Below are positions 32,475 to 44,258 of a stretch of DNA of 64,000 nt, piece after piece; position 1 is the stretch's first letter; every line of letters begins with the position of its first letter. A program made the translations under genes and the position numbers. A model generated the notes under the pieces. It saw only the letters and a list, made by a program, of their open reading frames with translations. It was not told the origin of the DNA and did not search any database. Source of the DNA: Ciona intestinalis (taxonomy: Eukaryota > Chordata > Ascidiacea > Phlebobranchia > Cionidae). Where the stretch lies: NCBI RefSeq assembly GCF_000224145.3, contig NC_020173.2:2954499-3018498 (forward strand). The letters run 5' to 3'.

Positions 32475-34892
32475 TTCTGCTGACAGAAACTTAAAAGTAG
32501 CACCAGATAAATATCTATCGTTGCTACGTCACCAACCCCCTACGACCTACCTTGCGGATATGGAACAAGATTAACAAATCTGAATTTAACTGATTATGCG
32601 AAAATTTATAAACTATAAATACAGGTTGAGTCATACGACATTAATAATATAACGTATTGATAATATCAATATATAAATTATAAGAAATTTTCATTGGTGT
32701 GCAGTACACATTAAGTATACGACATAAGCTAATGTTGTGTGATGCTGCAAGAACCATTAGCTGCATACACCTCTTCAATTTAACATATACATTTCCATAG
32801 TGCCGCTTATGTAACACGACTTCCTTCATTAAATTGTGGTGCATAACAAACCAGTTCCCTTGTCCCTTTGATTAAAGATAGTATCGAGGATAATGTTACT
32901 TGAGAAGGGATGAGACGGAAATTAGCAACAAAAACTCCAATCGTAAAACAAGCTAAATTTCTCCCTATAACTATATAAACACTATCCTCAAATAGGCACT
33001 TCCATAGTATGTCCCAACTGCTTCCTACTACGTAGCGTACATATGCCGATGGCTTAACTATAGCATTGGGGCGTTGTCAGCCACACACCACAGTGCGCGT
33101 GTAGATTTATCCGCAAGCACTCATATCACTTCTGTTGATTCAACGTGGCAGTCTTAATATAAGAGGTAACGTTGTTTAATACCTTGCGCGCCTATACGGG
33201 TGGCAAATGGTGACTATTCTAATAGTTTCCAAAGCTATAATAACCACTATACACAATGATATAATCAGCATTTGGAACAACGTTCTAACTCGCATTGAAA
33301 TTCAACCAACCTTAAACAGGTATACCTAACACCTTGAAACACTGAAGGGAACTGTTACAGTTTAAAACTACTTTACCGTGAACTATGCATATTATCAACA
33401 CAGAAAAAGGAAACTACTGGTTTTATTGTACCGTAAAAACTATCTCATACTCCTACCAACTATGAGTCATATACACGGTAACCTAAATTTCAATCGCCAC
33501 GTCTGCTATACATAAGACAGAGTATTATCTAACACGGCTCTGTTTCATGCCCGTGTCCTAATACCGAGTTCTTTATACGACTTCGATCGGGCATCTGCCG
33601 ACTACGCTACACGGTCACGTGATTTTTAAACGAGAGAAAGCCAAGAGGAGAGAGAGAACTCGCGTGAGAAATCCATTCATAATGGATGGGAACCACTACG
33701 AGCTTTTACCGGCGTTTTCACGCTTCGTAATCAGGCAAGTGTCCGGTTTGAATCCTTGAGGGCAACGTCTTGGCGGTCACTTAAACTGTACATGTATTTA
33801 AGGGATCGAATATTCAGTGGTTTTATGCACACGTTTTTACCAATTATAACAAAAATGTGCTATCTAAATTAAAACGGCTTTACGAAAGTAATATATCTGC
33901 TTAGTGTAGCGACCACACTTTTTTAAACAAAAAAGTTAACCATATGTCGTACCTATTTGCAAGTATAACGACCGCAGATATAACGCTATTTCCCGTATTT
34001 AGGTTTTCTGCATATACTTATATTCACATCACATTATTGAGAAAAATTGTAGTTGTTTATCATAAAAACTCTGTCTATTTCTTAATGCCACTAATAAGAC
34101 CTTCGTAGAATTATTTAGGTTTTAAACGAACCGAAAAAGCGTTATGTTAAATAGGCAACCACATCTAAGGCACCTATAACCGCATATCCCTTCCGCCTTT
34201 AAGGGTTAGGTATTGATGTTCGTGGTTCAAATCCCACTGGGCCGATATTTCTGCCTCTGCGGGTGTATTTTTAGTGCGCATGTAACTTTTATTAGGTTGG
34301 TACCATGGGACATATGTGTAACAGGAGTTTATCTCTAGTAAGATGGGAGACTGAATGCCTCTCTGCTAGTATAAACTATATAGTACTGTAGGGCAAGACA
34401 AGACAGCTTTAGCACATACAAGAAGCATTGATAGTTATAGGCGCATTTTCATGTAACAAATTAGGTTTTAATGTTTGTTGATAGTGCAGAGCAGAAAGTC
34501 CCTGCCCACCCTGCCACCTCAAGTTTGATATCTATTGCGCGAAAATTGAAAACCGATAATTCAAAGCAGCCAAAGTAAAACGAATTAAGTGGGGTTCGGA
34601 TATGGGTTAGGGTCTTGGGGACATTAGTTAAATGAGCTACATATTATTTACTTTCAAGTTTACGGCTTTAAATTAGCATAGACCACCCGCAATTTATTGG
34701 CTGCTGTATTTTACAACAAACATTTGCATAACATTTATTTATATTTTTGTAAACCATAGCGAATGTCATATGATAGAAATAACGAATCAGCAAAATGACA
34801 GTAGGTAAAATGCACTATGGATAAAAGATTTGTGTAAGTGCGTCAGGTAAAAAGTGTGTCTGTAAAACTCAACATACGCGTCACATGGTTCA

Positions 34893-34946
34893 TATGTATT
34901 ACCATGGCCTACTCAATATGTATTGAGTAGGCCATGGTATTACATA
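34893..34946. repeat. Near-perfect 54-base inverted repeat (hairpin)
   Basis: Arms TACCATGGCCTACTCAATA (34900-34918) and TATTGAGTAGGCCATGGTA (34921-34939) are exactly complementary around a 2-base loop. After one mismatch the pairing runs six bases further on each side. It is not part of the MITE family. Confidence 0.85.
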
Positions 34947-35916
34947 CAAATCGATTAATCGACGTTTTACAACTGTCTTAAATACGAGTGTGAGGTAATA
35001 AACCGCGCCGCTTTTAAAGCGATCGATCGAACTTTAAAGCTGTGTTATGCGTTAGCGTCTACTAGCGGTACAAAATGCACAGAAGTCGGGTTAGAGAAAC
35101 GGCATTTTGGGTTCGAATAAATCTTTTGAATGAGTAAAATTATATTTTGGATGAGTAAAATAAGTCAATCTGAATAAAGACAAGTAACACGACTGAGTAG
35201 CTCTGATTTTACATAGTAAACTTTACAATTTGGCGTCAGACTAGTCAAGAAACAAATACAACTGCTGCCACTATTTATTTAAAAACAACTAAACACTTTT
35301 ACTGATTTACCAAAGTCAAAAATCTCTTTGTTCTGTTTTGAATTCAGATTCTCTTGCACTAGATTGAAGTTACTACAGTTCAGTGCTTACTCTTTTCCTT
35401 CCGAAGTACTTGCCTTTACAAACACATATCAAACACAGCTAAAAATGTGTTTTACATAAAAGCAAAATTTTTCACAGCAGCAATTTTTGCAACCAGTTGT
35501 ACACGCCCACCTAAACCGTTTATGACCAATAAGGATATTTGTATTTTCATTATTTCGTCGCAATAACGTTTCAATGACGTATTTTACATTATTGCCCCGC
35601 CCATTTTTTCTTTCAACGTATTTATACATATTTTTTTTAATATATGTATAATTTTAATATATGTATATACATTTAAGCACATCTCCATAGCAGGCCGTGG
35701 TATCTCAAATAAGCCGTAATTTAAACTAAAACTAATGTTCAGTACGGTGTATTGTATATAAATATATGTCTTACTTTGGTGGACTGCGTGCTGAGCACAT
35801 GGGTATGCCTATAAATCATATACATGCTTTACATTATTAAACCTGGCTTGCGAGCAAATGGGTGCCATTTTTGTATGAAAATGGGTGTCTGAGACGACGA
35901 ACTAAACTGTAGATAT

Positions 35917-36114
35917 ATATAGTAGGGTGGGGGAAGATAGGACACATTTTAACACATAATATCTAAATGTCCTGATCGTGTTTTAAACATTTAACAACGG
36001 TTCATGAGAGTCGTGAGGATACGGTTTTATATTTTTTTTTTGTTCTATGTTTACTATCAAATGGGGCGAGAAAAATCAACAATAAGGTGTCCTATCTTTC
36101 CCCACCCTACTATA
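35917..36114. mobile_element. MITE copy H, well preserved
   Basis: Starts TATAGTAGGGTGGGGGAAGA and ends CCTATCTTTCCCCACCCTACTATA. The interior order (GATCGTGTTTTAAACA, GAGAGTCGTGAGGATACGG, TTCTATGTTTACTATCAAATG, GGGCGAGAAAA) matches copies A and D. Confidence 0.8.
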
Positions 36115-36249
36115 TCTATACAGTATCTCTGGTAGGCCATGCTGAGATATATTATAATTAATCTGAAGAGCTGTATGAGTTCGTAGTCTCTCGTACAACG
36201 TTCACCACTAATGGAACTTCATTTTTTTCGGTCAAACTGAAAATGAACC

Positions 36250-36328
36250 TTTTAATGTTCTTTGTTTACTACCAAAAGAGACGAGAAATTAGAGTACAAG
36301 GTGTCCCATCTTTCCCACCCTACTGTAT
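36250..36328. mobile_element. MITE right-half fragment
   Basis: Keeps only the right part of the family: TTAATGTTCTTTGTTTACTACC, GACGAGAAATTAGAG, AAGGTGTCCCATCTTTCCCACCCTACTGTA. It lies 135 bases from the full copy at 35917-36114, in the same direction. Confidence 0.65.
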
Positions 36329-36753
36329 GTTGTTGTTTTTATCTCGGATTAATGAAATGTAAGTACATTCAGAGCCACTATGACTCTGCATACAATAGAT
36401 TGTGGTAGTGTATTTGATCTATTTTTAATTAAGATATCGGCCCCTCTTTAGTTTTAAAGAAGAATGAAATATTGGAAAAGTCCTATAACTTGGTGCGATT
36501 TATTTACCCCTATGTAATAGTATATGTTTTCTATGTCGTGGGATATTGAGCAATGAGCAAATATTACGTAGTTTTTGCAGAATCCAAAAGTTATTTTGAT
36601 TCAGCGTAGCTACTGTTTAAATAATTTAGTGCGTTTAACAAATTTAACCCAACAAAAGCTGACACATTATTTGTACAACAAAATACTAGACCAATTTTGT
36701 CTTAAATGGCGTAGCGGTTTCTGCATACAGAACAAACCGAACACCAATCGCAA

Positions 36754-38328
36754 ATGCTGGAAGATATGCCCTTAAACAAAGACGTACGACCGGAAATTTC
36801 CAGATTTCCTTTCTGCATAGTATGGACACCAATCCCACTACTAACGTAAGAATAAAATAACTGTTTTTTCGGTCATATACTGAAGTTTTCGAGGCAATCA
36901 ATTGTAAACATCTAGCTCAAAACACACTTAAATTTGAGGTTTATGTTTTGTAGAACATATAACACTGTAACGTCGGTTATCCAAAATGAATTTAACAGAA
37001 ATGCTATATTAGATAAATACCTTACCTTTACATTATGGTATTATCAACTGATGTTAAACTACACATGCTAAATAACCTACAAGTAACTTCCTATGAATAA
37101 AACATTTCTTGTTTTAAATGTAATGGTAAGATATATTTCTGGATACAAAAATTTTGTTGTGCTATTGTATTGTGTACCATGTACTGTACAGCCTTTTGGG
37201 GTAATTGGGCCAAATCTTGCCCAAATACTCCTATATAGAATGACAGCTTCTTACATTAACAAAAACAACATATTTACACAGTTTTATTATATTACAGATG
37301 GTTTATTCCAATCATTGGTCACATGGGGATTGGGACCAGCAGTGGGGTTATCCGTGATTTTGCTGGGCCCTATTTCGTGTCTGAAGATTCCATGGGTTTC
37401 GGGCAACCAACAAAGTATTGGAAACTTTCTGCAGATAAAGTTCGTTTCTCTTCATGGGACCAAGCAGTTCATGAAGCATCGGAAGAATATAAACAAAGAA
37501 TGGTACCTGATTTTTTTTGTTATTTACCATTTCAGGTTCATATTCTGCTTCTTTCCGCCAACCCTATAGTGGCAGGTCTACACTAGAGTTTTACTGTATT
37601 AATCAGTAAACATTACAGTCAATAAATTGTATTGGTTTTATAGGATTGTGTTTTTAACTATCCTTACCTACCTTGCATTTTACAATGCTTAGGGCCCATA
37701 ATATTCACACCTGAACTGTATTCTGTGATGTAATTTGGGCAGCCATTTGTATGTGTCTATCTCTTGCATGATTTTCATTTAAAACTTCATTTTTAAACTC
37801 AGCACAATCTATGCTGTGACAACTGCCATTCCCATGTCACATATGCGTTAAACCTAATGCAATATGACGATTCCTCTGCATGGAATATGGTCAAACTCTG
37901 GTTTCTTATGCTTGTGTATGGAAAGTATGTAAGGTAGGTATTATAGCTATATCGTACTTTTTCTATATTGATCCTTTATATCATTACAAACACATATATA
38001 ATGCCTGTTTGTAGGTTGATTCTCAATGTTTTATACTGGTACAATAAATATGGCCAAGCAAATACATATATTTATTACAAAGCAGTTTTTATAATATAGG
38101 CTATATTATATTTCTTGTATAAAACTTTGTATACTGTTAAAAATAATTTATACATGTGAATTACAATGTCTTATTTTCTGACATAAACTATCCTGTTATG
38201 ACTGTCACCTCAACATGCGATTAATCAAATCTGATTTATTTATTTACAGTTTTACAGGATTCCTAAAAACCTGGCTTCCATTCTGTATATTTGCTTCCAT
38301 CATTATAGTGATAGCAGTACTGCTGTGA
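36754..38328 (+). CDS. TMEM222: TMEM222 (DUF778/RTE1 family) membrane protein
   Basis: Small multi-pass protein conserved from plants (RTE1) to animals; its biochemical role is poorly known. Four exons: 36754-36845, 37298-37502, 37803-37933, 38250-38328, all GT-AG and in phase, 168 aa (human 208). Exon 1 encodes RFPFCIVWTPIPLLT. Exon 2 has the signature WFIPIIGHMGIGTSSG, VIRDFAGPYFVSED and KYWKLS, then HEASEEYKQRM. Exon 3 has the cysteine motif HNLCCDNCHSHV and WFLMLVYGKYV. Exon 4 is a hydrophobic C-terminal helix. Human residues are matched almost continuously from WTPIP onward. The start ATG at 36754 is the first in frame after a stop at about 36715. An AG (36730) just upstream means a further 5' exon cannot be excluded. 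Poly(A) signal AATAAA at 38716-38721. Confidence 0.93.
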
Positions 38329-39371
38329 GACACTACCAGATGATATTTACCCTAGCCAATGCACTACCACATCAAACTGCAGTAATTGCTCCAGAGTTCC
38401 TTTTAACAAATAGAATCCTTTTAACTGGAAAGTGCTTTGAAATTTCTTGATCCAAAAAAAAAGTCCATTATTTTTTGATATGTACAAAGTTAATTGTAAA
38501 AATACTTGTTAGTCATTTTACTGCACTTGTCTTGATATAACTAAACAGAATACTGACTTTTTTTAGGTGGCTAACTGCTGTTAGGTGTTGTATGTTAGCC
38601 TTTTTCACTGTGAGATTACCCCACTCAATACAATCTCATGTTTGATAACAATTTGTTGAAGTATCTTTAATAACAAATACGTTTTTGTTGTAAATCAATT
38701 TTTGTCGCTACACGAAATAAAACTAACATTTTAATGTTTTAAATAAGCTGTATATCCAAACTGGTAAGATCCACACACATACTGCAACGTTCTTTAAATG
38801 GAATCTTGATTTAGAACCAATGGCTAAATATTTATATTAACAAAATCACATACATAACATATATTACCAAACAATGCTCATTATTTCAACACAAACGTTC
38901 AAGTTTCTTGTTACACACATAACATGGCCTTGCACAAACGTGTAATATTTGAATAACAGGTTTTTACATTCATGCTGGTATAGAGATTACAAATTTTTTT
39001 AAGCTATTGGTCATAAGCTTGCTTAAACTTAGTGTTATCTTGTAAATTAGAGTTTATTTACAATAATCCATTTCACATTGCACACACTTTAAATTAGTCT
39101 ACTGTTATATCTCTATACACTTGTAAGCAGCAGCAGAAATCCAAGATAATGAAGGGTGACTATTTTATATCAATTACTTTGCATCTTTACAAATTATTCA
39201 ATGATAGCAAAACCCCAATGTCCGCCACTGGGTTTAAGACGAAGCAATCATACTTTGTAAAAACATATCACAACAAACTTCATCTACAAGCTATCGAATT
39301 GTTTCCATACACAATAAAATTAAGTTCATGTTGGTAGAAGTATCCTAAAATAAATATTGCATCAAATTGCA
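38329..39371. other. Convergent 3' spacer between TMEM222 and RER1
   Basis: Contains the 3' UTRs of both genes, with AATAAA for TMEM222 at 38716-38721 and a minus-strand signal (TTTATT on plus, near 39052) for RER1. No coding region or clear repeat is seen. Confidence 0.5.
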
Positions 39372-42175
39372 TTATGAAGGGCCAACCACTTTGCCTGTAT
39401 CTTCCTTCCCTTTGTACTTTGTCTTTCCGTGAGTAAAAGGAAGATATCTGTATTTGATCATATGCTGAAAATCAGGGTAAATGTAACTGTTAATTGGTTC
39501 TTATTGTAACTGTATAATTGGTTCTTATTGTTTGGCATAGCAAAGGTATTTTATCGGTAACGGTATACAGTGGTTTCAAACAGATCTGTGTTTTTATCAA
39601 TAAAAGTATTTAATAACTAGATATATTGGTTTTAATCTAGGTTTAACTAAAATATTTATGAAAATGATAAGTTATGGTCATGTAGCACTGTTTAAGAATT
39701 AAAACATCTCAGCAGCCAAAAAAGTTCAGCACTCATTTGACTGAGGTTATTTCTTTGTGCAAAAAACTAGGTGTTGGACAAACACTTGAGGAATTAACAA
39801 AAGGTTTACTGGAGCGTTTATAAAGATAAGAACCTCTAAATTATGTGGTTTCATACTATACTGGTTGGGTTAACAAAAGAAAATTAACAATGGTTGTCAC
39901 TTCTGGTGTAATTTATGAAGCTTGGTGGATTTCATAAAAGGTGCCCATGTGAAAGAATCATATATATATTTATCATATATGAATACAAATAGTTGTTGTT
40001 ACTTTCAGTCTTTCACACAACATAAAAAACATACAAAACTTTTAACACTGGATAAAACTTTAAAACAGTCATGAAAGTCAGCAGATTATTTATTCTTTTT
40101 ATTACAAAATCGTGTATTAATAACAGATTATTTGCTTTTCTACTGCCCTAAATAACAAAAGCAATACTTTAAATGTAAGTTTTTTGAAAATAAAGACACT
40201 AACTGGTAGTGTCTATGAGTCTACCCTAGAAAAAATCAAGTTACTTACCTTTATCTGTCTCTTCATTGTCACTCCAAACAAAATAATGAAATACATAACA
40301 AGGATAGGCCAGAAAACTGGGATATTAAAAGCACTGAACAAAGTGCAAACAAATGCAATGAGGATTGCTTTCGATCCAGAATACCAAAACTTAAACTCTG
40401 GGAGTCGTCGAATAAACGGACGAAATTCTTCACCAGAACCAGTGGGTAAATGGGGTCCTTCATCTGCAATGAAAAAAAAGTTCATAATTTAGTTCATTGT
40501 ATATATTCTATTCTACCTTGGTAAGGACCTAAAGCATTGCATGTGTAATGTCGTGGGTTTAGCACTTAGTTTATTGACACGCGCACTGTTTTTGTTGTTT
40601 ACGTAGTATTTGTATTGTATATTAGTTTAGTTTTAAATGTGTTTCTTCTCACTAGTTGTGTTCTTTTGTGTTTTCCTTGTCACTATTTGACCTAGTATTT
40701 TGCTTTCCTTATCACTGTTATTTACGCACGAGTTGTTTCCCGCACTTGTTTTAACGTTCCAGCGTGTTCCTTTGTTGCTGTTATTGCCGTTAGCCGAATT
40801 GCTTGTCACGTGTCACGCTTTGCGCACTTTTCCTCCTTCTAGTTTTAGGTGTATCGCGCAGTTCTTGTTGTATCGTGTGGACGAAAGGTTGTATTAATTG
40901 TGAACTGTTTTATCGAGTGAAAGCCGTATCGAGTTTTTGTTGTATCGAGTTGTTGTGGTATCTAGTTGTGGTTTATGTGGTTTAACAGTTTAGTGTGTAT
41001 TTTTAATGCCATTCGTTTTTATTCAGTTTTTATTAAATTAGATGTTTTTATACTAAAGTCGTATTCAGTGTAGCTTACAACAGACTACAGCAGTCAGGCC
41101 CGGCGATTGGCCGTTAAAGCAGCGTCCCGGACCAAACTCCCGTTATCAAACGTAACACATGCTACTGAAGAAAATATTTAAAGCAAAGATTTATCATGGA
41201 AGAGATGCCCCATTACCCAGACACACTTGAATATTGCCGACGATGCATATAATGTACCAAACAGCATATACTAACATAGCATCGTGGAATAACCAGATTG
41301 CTAATAGATAATAGTCGACTCAGGCAATTACCATTGTAATCAAAATGAGATAACGGTCCAGCTAATACCTAAAAGCCAGCCAGCATACTTTACAATCAAA
41401 CTATCTGAACTCGACAGTGAGAAGTCCATGTAACAAATTTGTTTTTTACCAATATTTACTGAACATTGCAATGAAAAAAAATTAGGTTGAGTCGGCCTAC
41501 CCTGCCATCCCAAGTTTGGTTCATATGATCACTACATTAAATTTCTTAAAAGGCTGGTTTGCTTTAAGCTTTTTAAATGTTTTAGACTTTACAAAAACAT
41601 ATTTGAAAATGCCAATAGTTTTAAAGTCACTCACCATCAGAATCATCATTGTAAATGGAGGGGTCAACTTTTGGTGACAAGAAAGCAATGAATAAATTGA
41701 GATGGTAGATTGCCAGAGCGTATGTTACAACATACCAACCCTGTTAATATAAAAAGGTTTGCTAGTAAAAAATCACAAAATAAGATGACATTATTTAGGC
41801 ATCTTGAAAAAAAATGTTATTATAAACCTGTATACATTACATACAAGCCATATTGAAAAGCTTGCATTTGGCACAAAGAATAGTTTTATACATTTTTTTT
41901 AATCCAGATAAGTAAACTGTCACTTCTAATCACATAAATATGGTAACATGGGTATAGCAGTATTCTGAACAACTTACATAATGTCATAAATCTGTATAAA
42001 CATGTATAGTAGTATCACATACCTGTATAATGTAAATTCTTATAAAATAGAGAAGATATGAAACAAGTGTGACAGCCCATCTCACTGCTACAAAAGGAAC
42101 CGTTTTATCCAACCATGTTTGATATATTCTTGCTATCTTAGTTGTAAATAAAGTGGGAGGGGGTTCAGAATTCAT
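39372..42175 (-). CDS. RER1: RER1, ER-retrieval receptor of the Golgi
   Basis: Cis-Golgi membrane protein that returns escaped membrane proteins and unassembled subunits to the ER. Four exons, high to low: 42023-42175, 41635-41740, 40249-40463, 39372-39464; all GT-AG and in phase, 188 aa (human 196). The product runs from a short N-tail through [31 protein letters not shown] and [20 protein letters not shown] to [30 protein letters not shown] and the [20 protein letters not shown] tail, the typical four-membrane-segment plan. The match to the human protein is nearly unbroken. Intron 2 contains a candidate solo LTR (40554-41157). Identification is secure. Confidence 0.96.
40554..41157. mobile_element. 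Candidate solo LTR, Ty3/gypsy-like
   Basis: The block starts TGTAATGTCGTGGG and ends AAACGTAACA, so it has TG...CA termini, and the direct repeat CATG flanks it on both sides (40550-40553 and 41158-41161). Composition differs from the surrounding intron (pyrimidine- and GTTG-rich on the plus strand, with a GC-rich stretch near 41097-41150). No internal retroelement genes are adjacent, so it would be a solo LTR fossil in RER1 intron 2. The family name is a guess; age cannot be judged from one copy. Confidence 0.45.
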
Positions 42176-43015
42176 ATTTTACATCAGCGAGCAAAAAATA
42201 ACCTAAAACACCTGAAGAATATCAACACACAATATCAAATACTTTGTACTGATGGCAATACACATTTTCAAATTTCTGTTGAAAACGAAACTTTTGAATA
42301 CGTCCCGGCTATGGAAAAGAATACGAAGGCTATAAATCAGGCACTACTATTACGTAATTATTTTGGGGTTTATATATACTGTCAGAATATACAGTTACAT
42401 ACTACAACCTTAGCTTCGCGTGGTTACAATAAATCTCAGTCACAACTTCCTCTCTTATCACCAACGAGACACGATTAACAGAAAAGTTTTATGGGACGTC
42501 ATCACTGTGGAGTTATAGCTATTTAAATCAACCGGTGGCAAACAAAGTTGACACCCTCCTTGTGCGGGAAGCTGGGGCATCTTATTACAGAAGCGACATA
42601 TCATTAAGGGGTGGTGCAATATTCATTTACAAACTGCAAATTATTAACTTAATGTTCTTTCTGTCAATCAATTACCTCATTTACGATAGTCGGAAAACTG
42701 ACCAGATAAGGCTAATTCAGGACTCATGAGTCAGGAGTAATGCATTCTAGCCTAATCAGGCTACAGGTTACAACCAGATCTGTCTATACACGCTCTGGGT
42801 TAGACTTTGTTCAACTAAACCTGGCTACTAACTGAAAGCTGTGTTAGACTGGTAAACTGAGGCCGAAAACAAACAGATACTGCTACTAAACCACAGCTGT
42901 TTGATAAACCGGGCGAAACAAATATGGTATATTAAACACGCAATTCGTAAACTGTGTTACCAACAAAATATGACAGGCGGACGTGTGACGCGTACACAAG
43001 TTACACATAATTAGA
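42176..43015. other. Spacer between LRRC34-like and RER1
   Basis: Holds the RER1 5' flank and the short 3' region of the LRRC34-like gene. No coding region, MITE or SINE-like copy is recognised. Confidence 0.5.
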
Positions 43016-44245
43016 TTAGTCGTCTTCGTGTCCGTATACATCAGGTCCGTAGCTTGGTGTCCAGTAATAAAAGCGACGAATTCCATGAGAAAGTTCAGAG
43101 AGGTAAACCCTATCATCAACAACGTAAGGTTGTACGTCAGTGTTGCGTGGTTGGAGTCGTCTTGAACGAATGAGTTCACCCATGGCTTTACATGCGTTTT
43201 CGTCTAGATCGTTGCCCCAAATGTAAAGGTTAGATAATGATGAGTTGGTGTTTAGAGAAGACGCAAGAGAGACAATACCGTTACCTTGAATGCAATTACT
43301 TACTACTACAAGTGCTTTGAGATTGCTGTTTGACGTTGAAAGAGCAGAGGCGATATGTTTCGCCCCGTCTTCTTCAATGCGGTTGAATCCAAGGTCCAGA
43401 ATCTCTAACGGGGTGTTTCGGCGCAACAGTTTTGCCAAGACAGCAGCCCCGTCTCTTGTAATGCGGTTACAGCTAAGGTTTAAATAACCAAGAGAGAAGT
43501 TGTCGTATAACCCGTCACATAAACGCTCTACACCAAAATCTTTCATATCAAACTTTGCAAGATGTATTTCCCTGAGTGTGTGGTTTACTTTCAGCATTCT
43601 TCCGACGTGCACAACGCATTCTTCTTGCAACGAAAACAGCAACGGCCGGTTTAAGTTCAAAGCTTTTAGGTGTTTATTCTGATTCAACACAGTAGATAGA
43701 CCGATCACACACTCTGTACCAAGGTCACAGTCTCCCAGGTCTAACTCTCTAAGTTTATTATTAATCTGCAAAGCTTGAGCAAAATACATTCCACCTCGGT
43801 TCCCAATCTTGTTCCCGTTGACCTTTAGTGACCTCAAAGTCTGTGACGTCAGCAGGGCTTCGGCAATGTGTTCTGCTCCCTTTTCAGTGAAGTCGTTACA
43901 CATAATGTTTAACTCCTTTAAGGATGGCGTCTCTTTTATGAGTTTACTAATAGACGGAGCAGCGTCGTCGGTCAGATTGTTATACCGCAGATCGAGCGAT
44001 GTGAGAGCTGTGCTTTTACCTAAAATTGCACATAGAACCTCAACGTCCTTGTCCCCCAGACGTTTATCAGTCATAAGTTTATTATTTCCGGCCAAATCCA
44101 GTTTTAGTTCATTAGTTGTACTAAGCAGAAAATCCTTCGCCGATTTCACGAGTGCGTTGATGATGTAATCATGCGGTATGACGTCTTTTTGCTGACACAG
44201 CACAACGTAACGGTCCTTTGTTTCAGCGGCAGCCGTTGACGTCAT
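43016..44245 (-). CDS. LRRC34: Leucine-rich repeat protein, LRRC34-like
   Basis: A single uninterrupted frame of 409 aa. After an N-terminal helical part (1-60) come about nine ribonuclease-inhibitor-type leucine-rich repeats, e.g. LTSLDLRYNNLTDDA, LKELNIMCNDFTEKGA, LRSLKVNGNKIGNRG, LGYLNLSCNRITRDGA and LEILDLGFNRIEEDGA. A capping segment NTDVQPYVVDDRVYLSELS then leads to a YYWTPSYG tail. From memory, the LNLNRPLLFS segment, the GVERLCDGL repeat and the VQPYVVD ... YYWTP tail are characteristic of vertebrate LRRC34, linked to germ and pluripotent cells and the nucleolus. Oddity: no introns, while most neighbours and the vertebrate gene are split. No poly(A) tract marks a retrocopy at the 3' end. 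The start codon overlaps a CRE palindrome. Confidence 0.8.
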   Translation of the reverse strand: MTSTAAAETKDRYVVLCQQKDVIPHDYIINALVKSAKDFLLSTTNELKLDLAGNNKLMTDKRLGDKDVEVLCAILGKSTALTSLDLRYNNLTDDAAPSISKLIKETPSLKELNIMCNDFTEKGAEHIAEALLTSQTLRSLKVNGNKIGNRGGMYFAQALQINNKLRELDLGDCDLGTECVIGLSTVLNQNKHLKALNLNRPLLFSLQEECVVHVGRMLKVNHTLREIHLAKFDMKDFGVERLCDGLYDNFSLGYLNLSCNRITRDGAAVLAKLLRRNTPLEILDLGFNRIEEDGAKHIASALSTSNSNLKALVVVSNCIQGNGIVSLASSLNTNSSLSNLYIWGNDLDENACKAMGELIRSRRLQPRNTDVQPYVVDDRVYLSELSHGIRRFYYWTPSYGPDVYGHEDD

Positions 44246-44258
44246 TTTGATGACGTGT
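44237..44258. promoter_or_regulatory. Paired CRE-like sites at the LRRC34-like start codon
   Basis: TGACGTCA (44237-44244) overlaps the ATG (plus-strand CAT at 44243-44245), and TGACGTGT follows at 44251-44258. The two cores are 14 bases apart. They could be 5' UTR or promoter-proximal CREB/ATF sites, or chance plus coding constraint (Met-Thr-Ser). Confidence 0.3.

Larger units (their letters stand above)
32475..36753. other. Divergent spacer between ASAH2 and TMEM222
   Basis: The longest gene-free stretch, about 4.3 kb. It must contain the ASAH2 promoter on the left and the TMEM222 5' end on the right. Recognisable items are a 54-base hairpin (34893-34946), a MITE remnant near 34378, a full MITE (35917-36114) and a right half of one (36250-36328). 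A tRNA-like B box (GGTTCAAATCC, 34227) lacks the rest of a tRNA. No coding region is supported. Confidence 0.5.

Noticed and set aside
32272-32574. Plus-strand 100-codon frame opposite ASAH2 exon 1
   Set aside because: Antisense shadow of a long coding exon with palindromic repeats; no splice context or recognisable domain.
34200-34260. tRNA gene
   Set aside because: Only a B box (GGTTCAAATCC) with a 4-bp T-stem is seen; no A box, anticodon arm or acceptor pairing could be placed.
37093-37300. N-terminal extension of TMEM222 from an ATG at 37093
   Set aside because: That frame is not the one read by exon 2, and exon 36754-36845 supplies the conserved RFPFCIVWTPIP segment in phase.
43809-44168. 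Plus-strand 119-codon frame
   Set aside because: Antisense shadow of the LRRC34-like gene.
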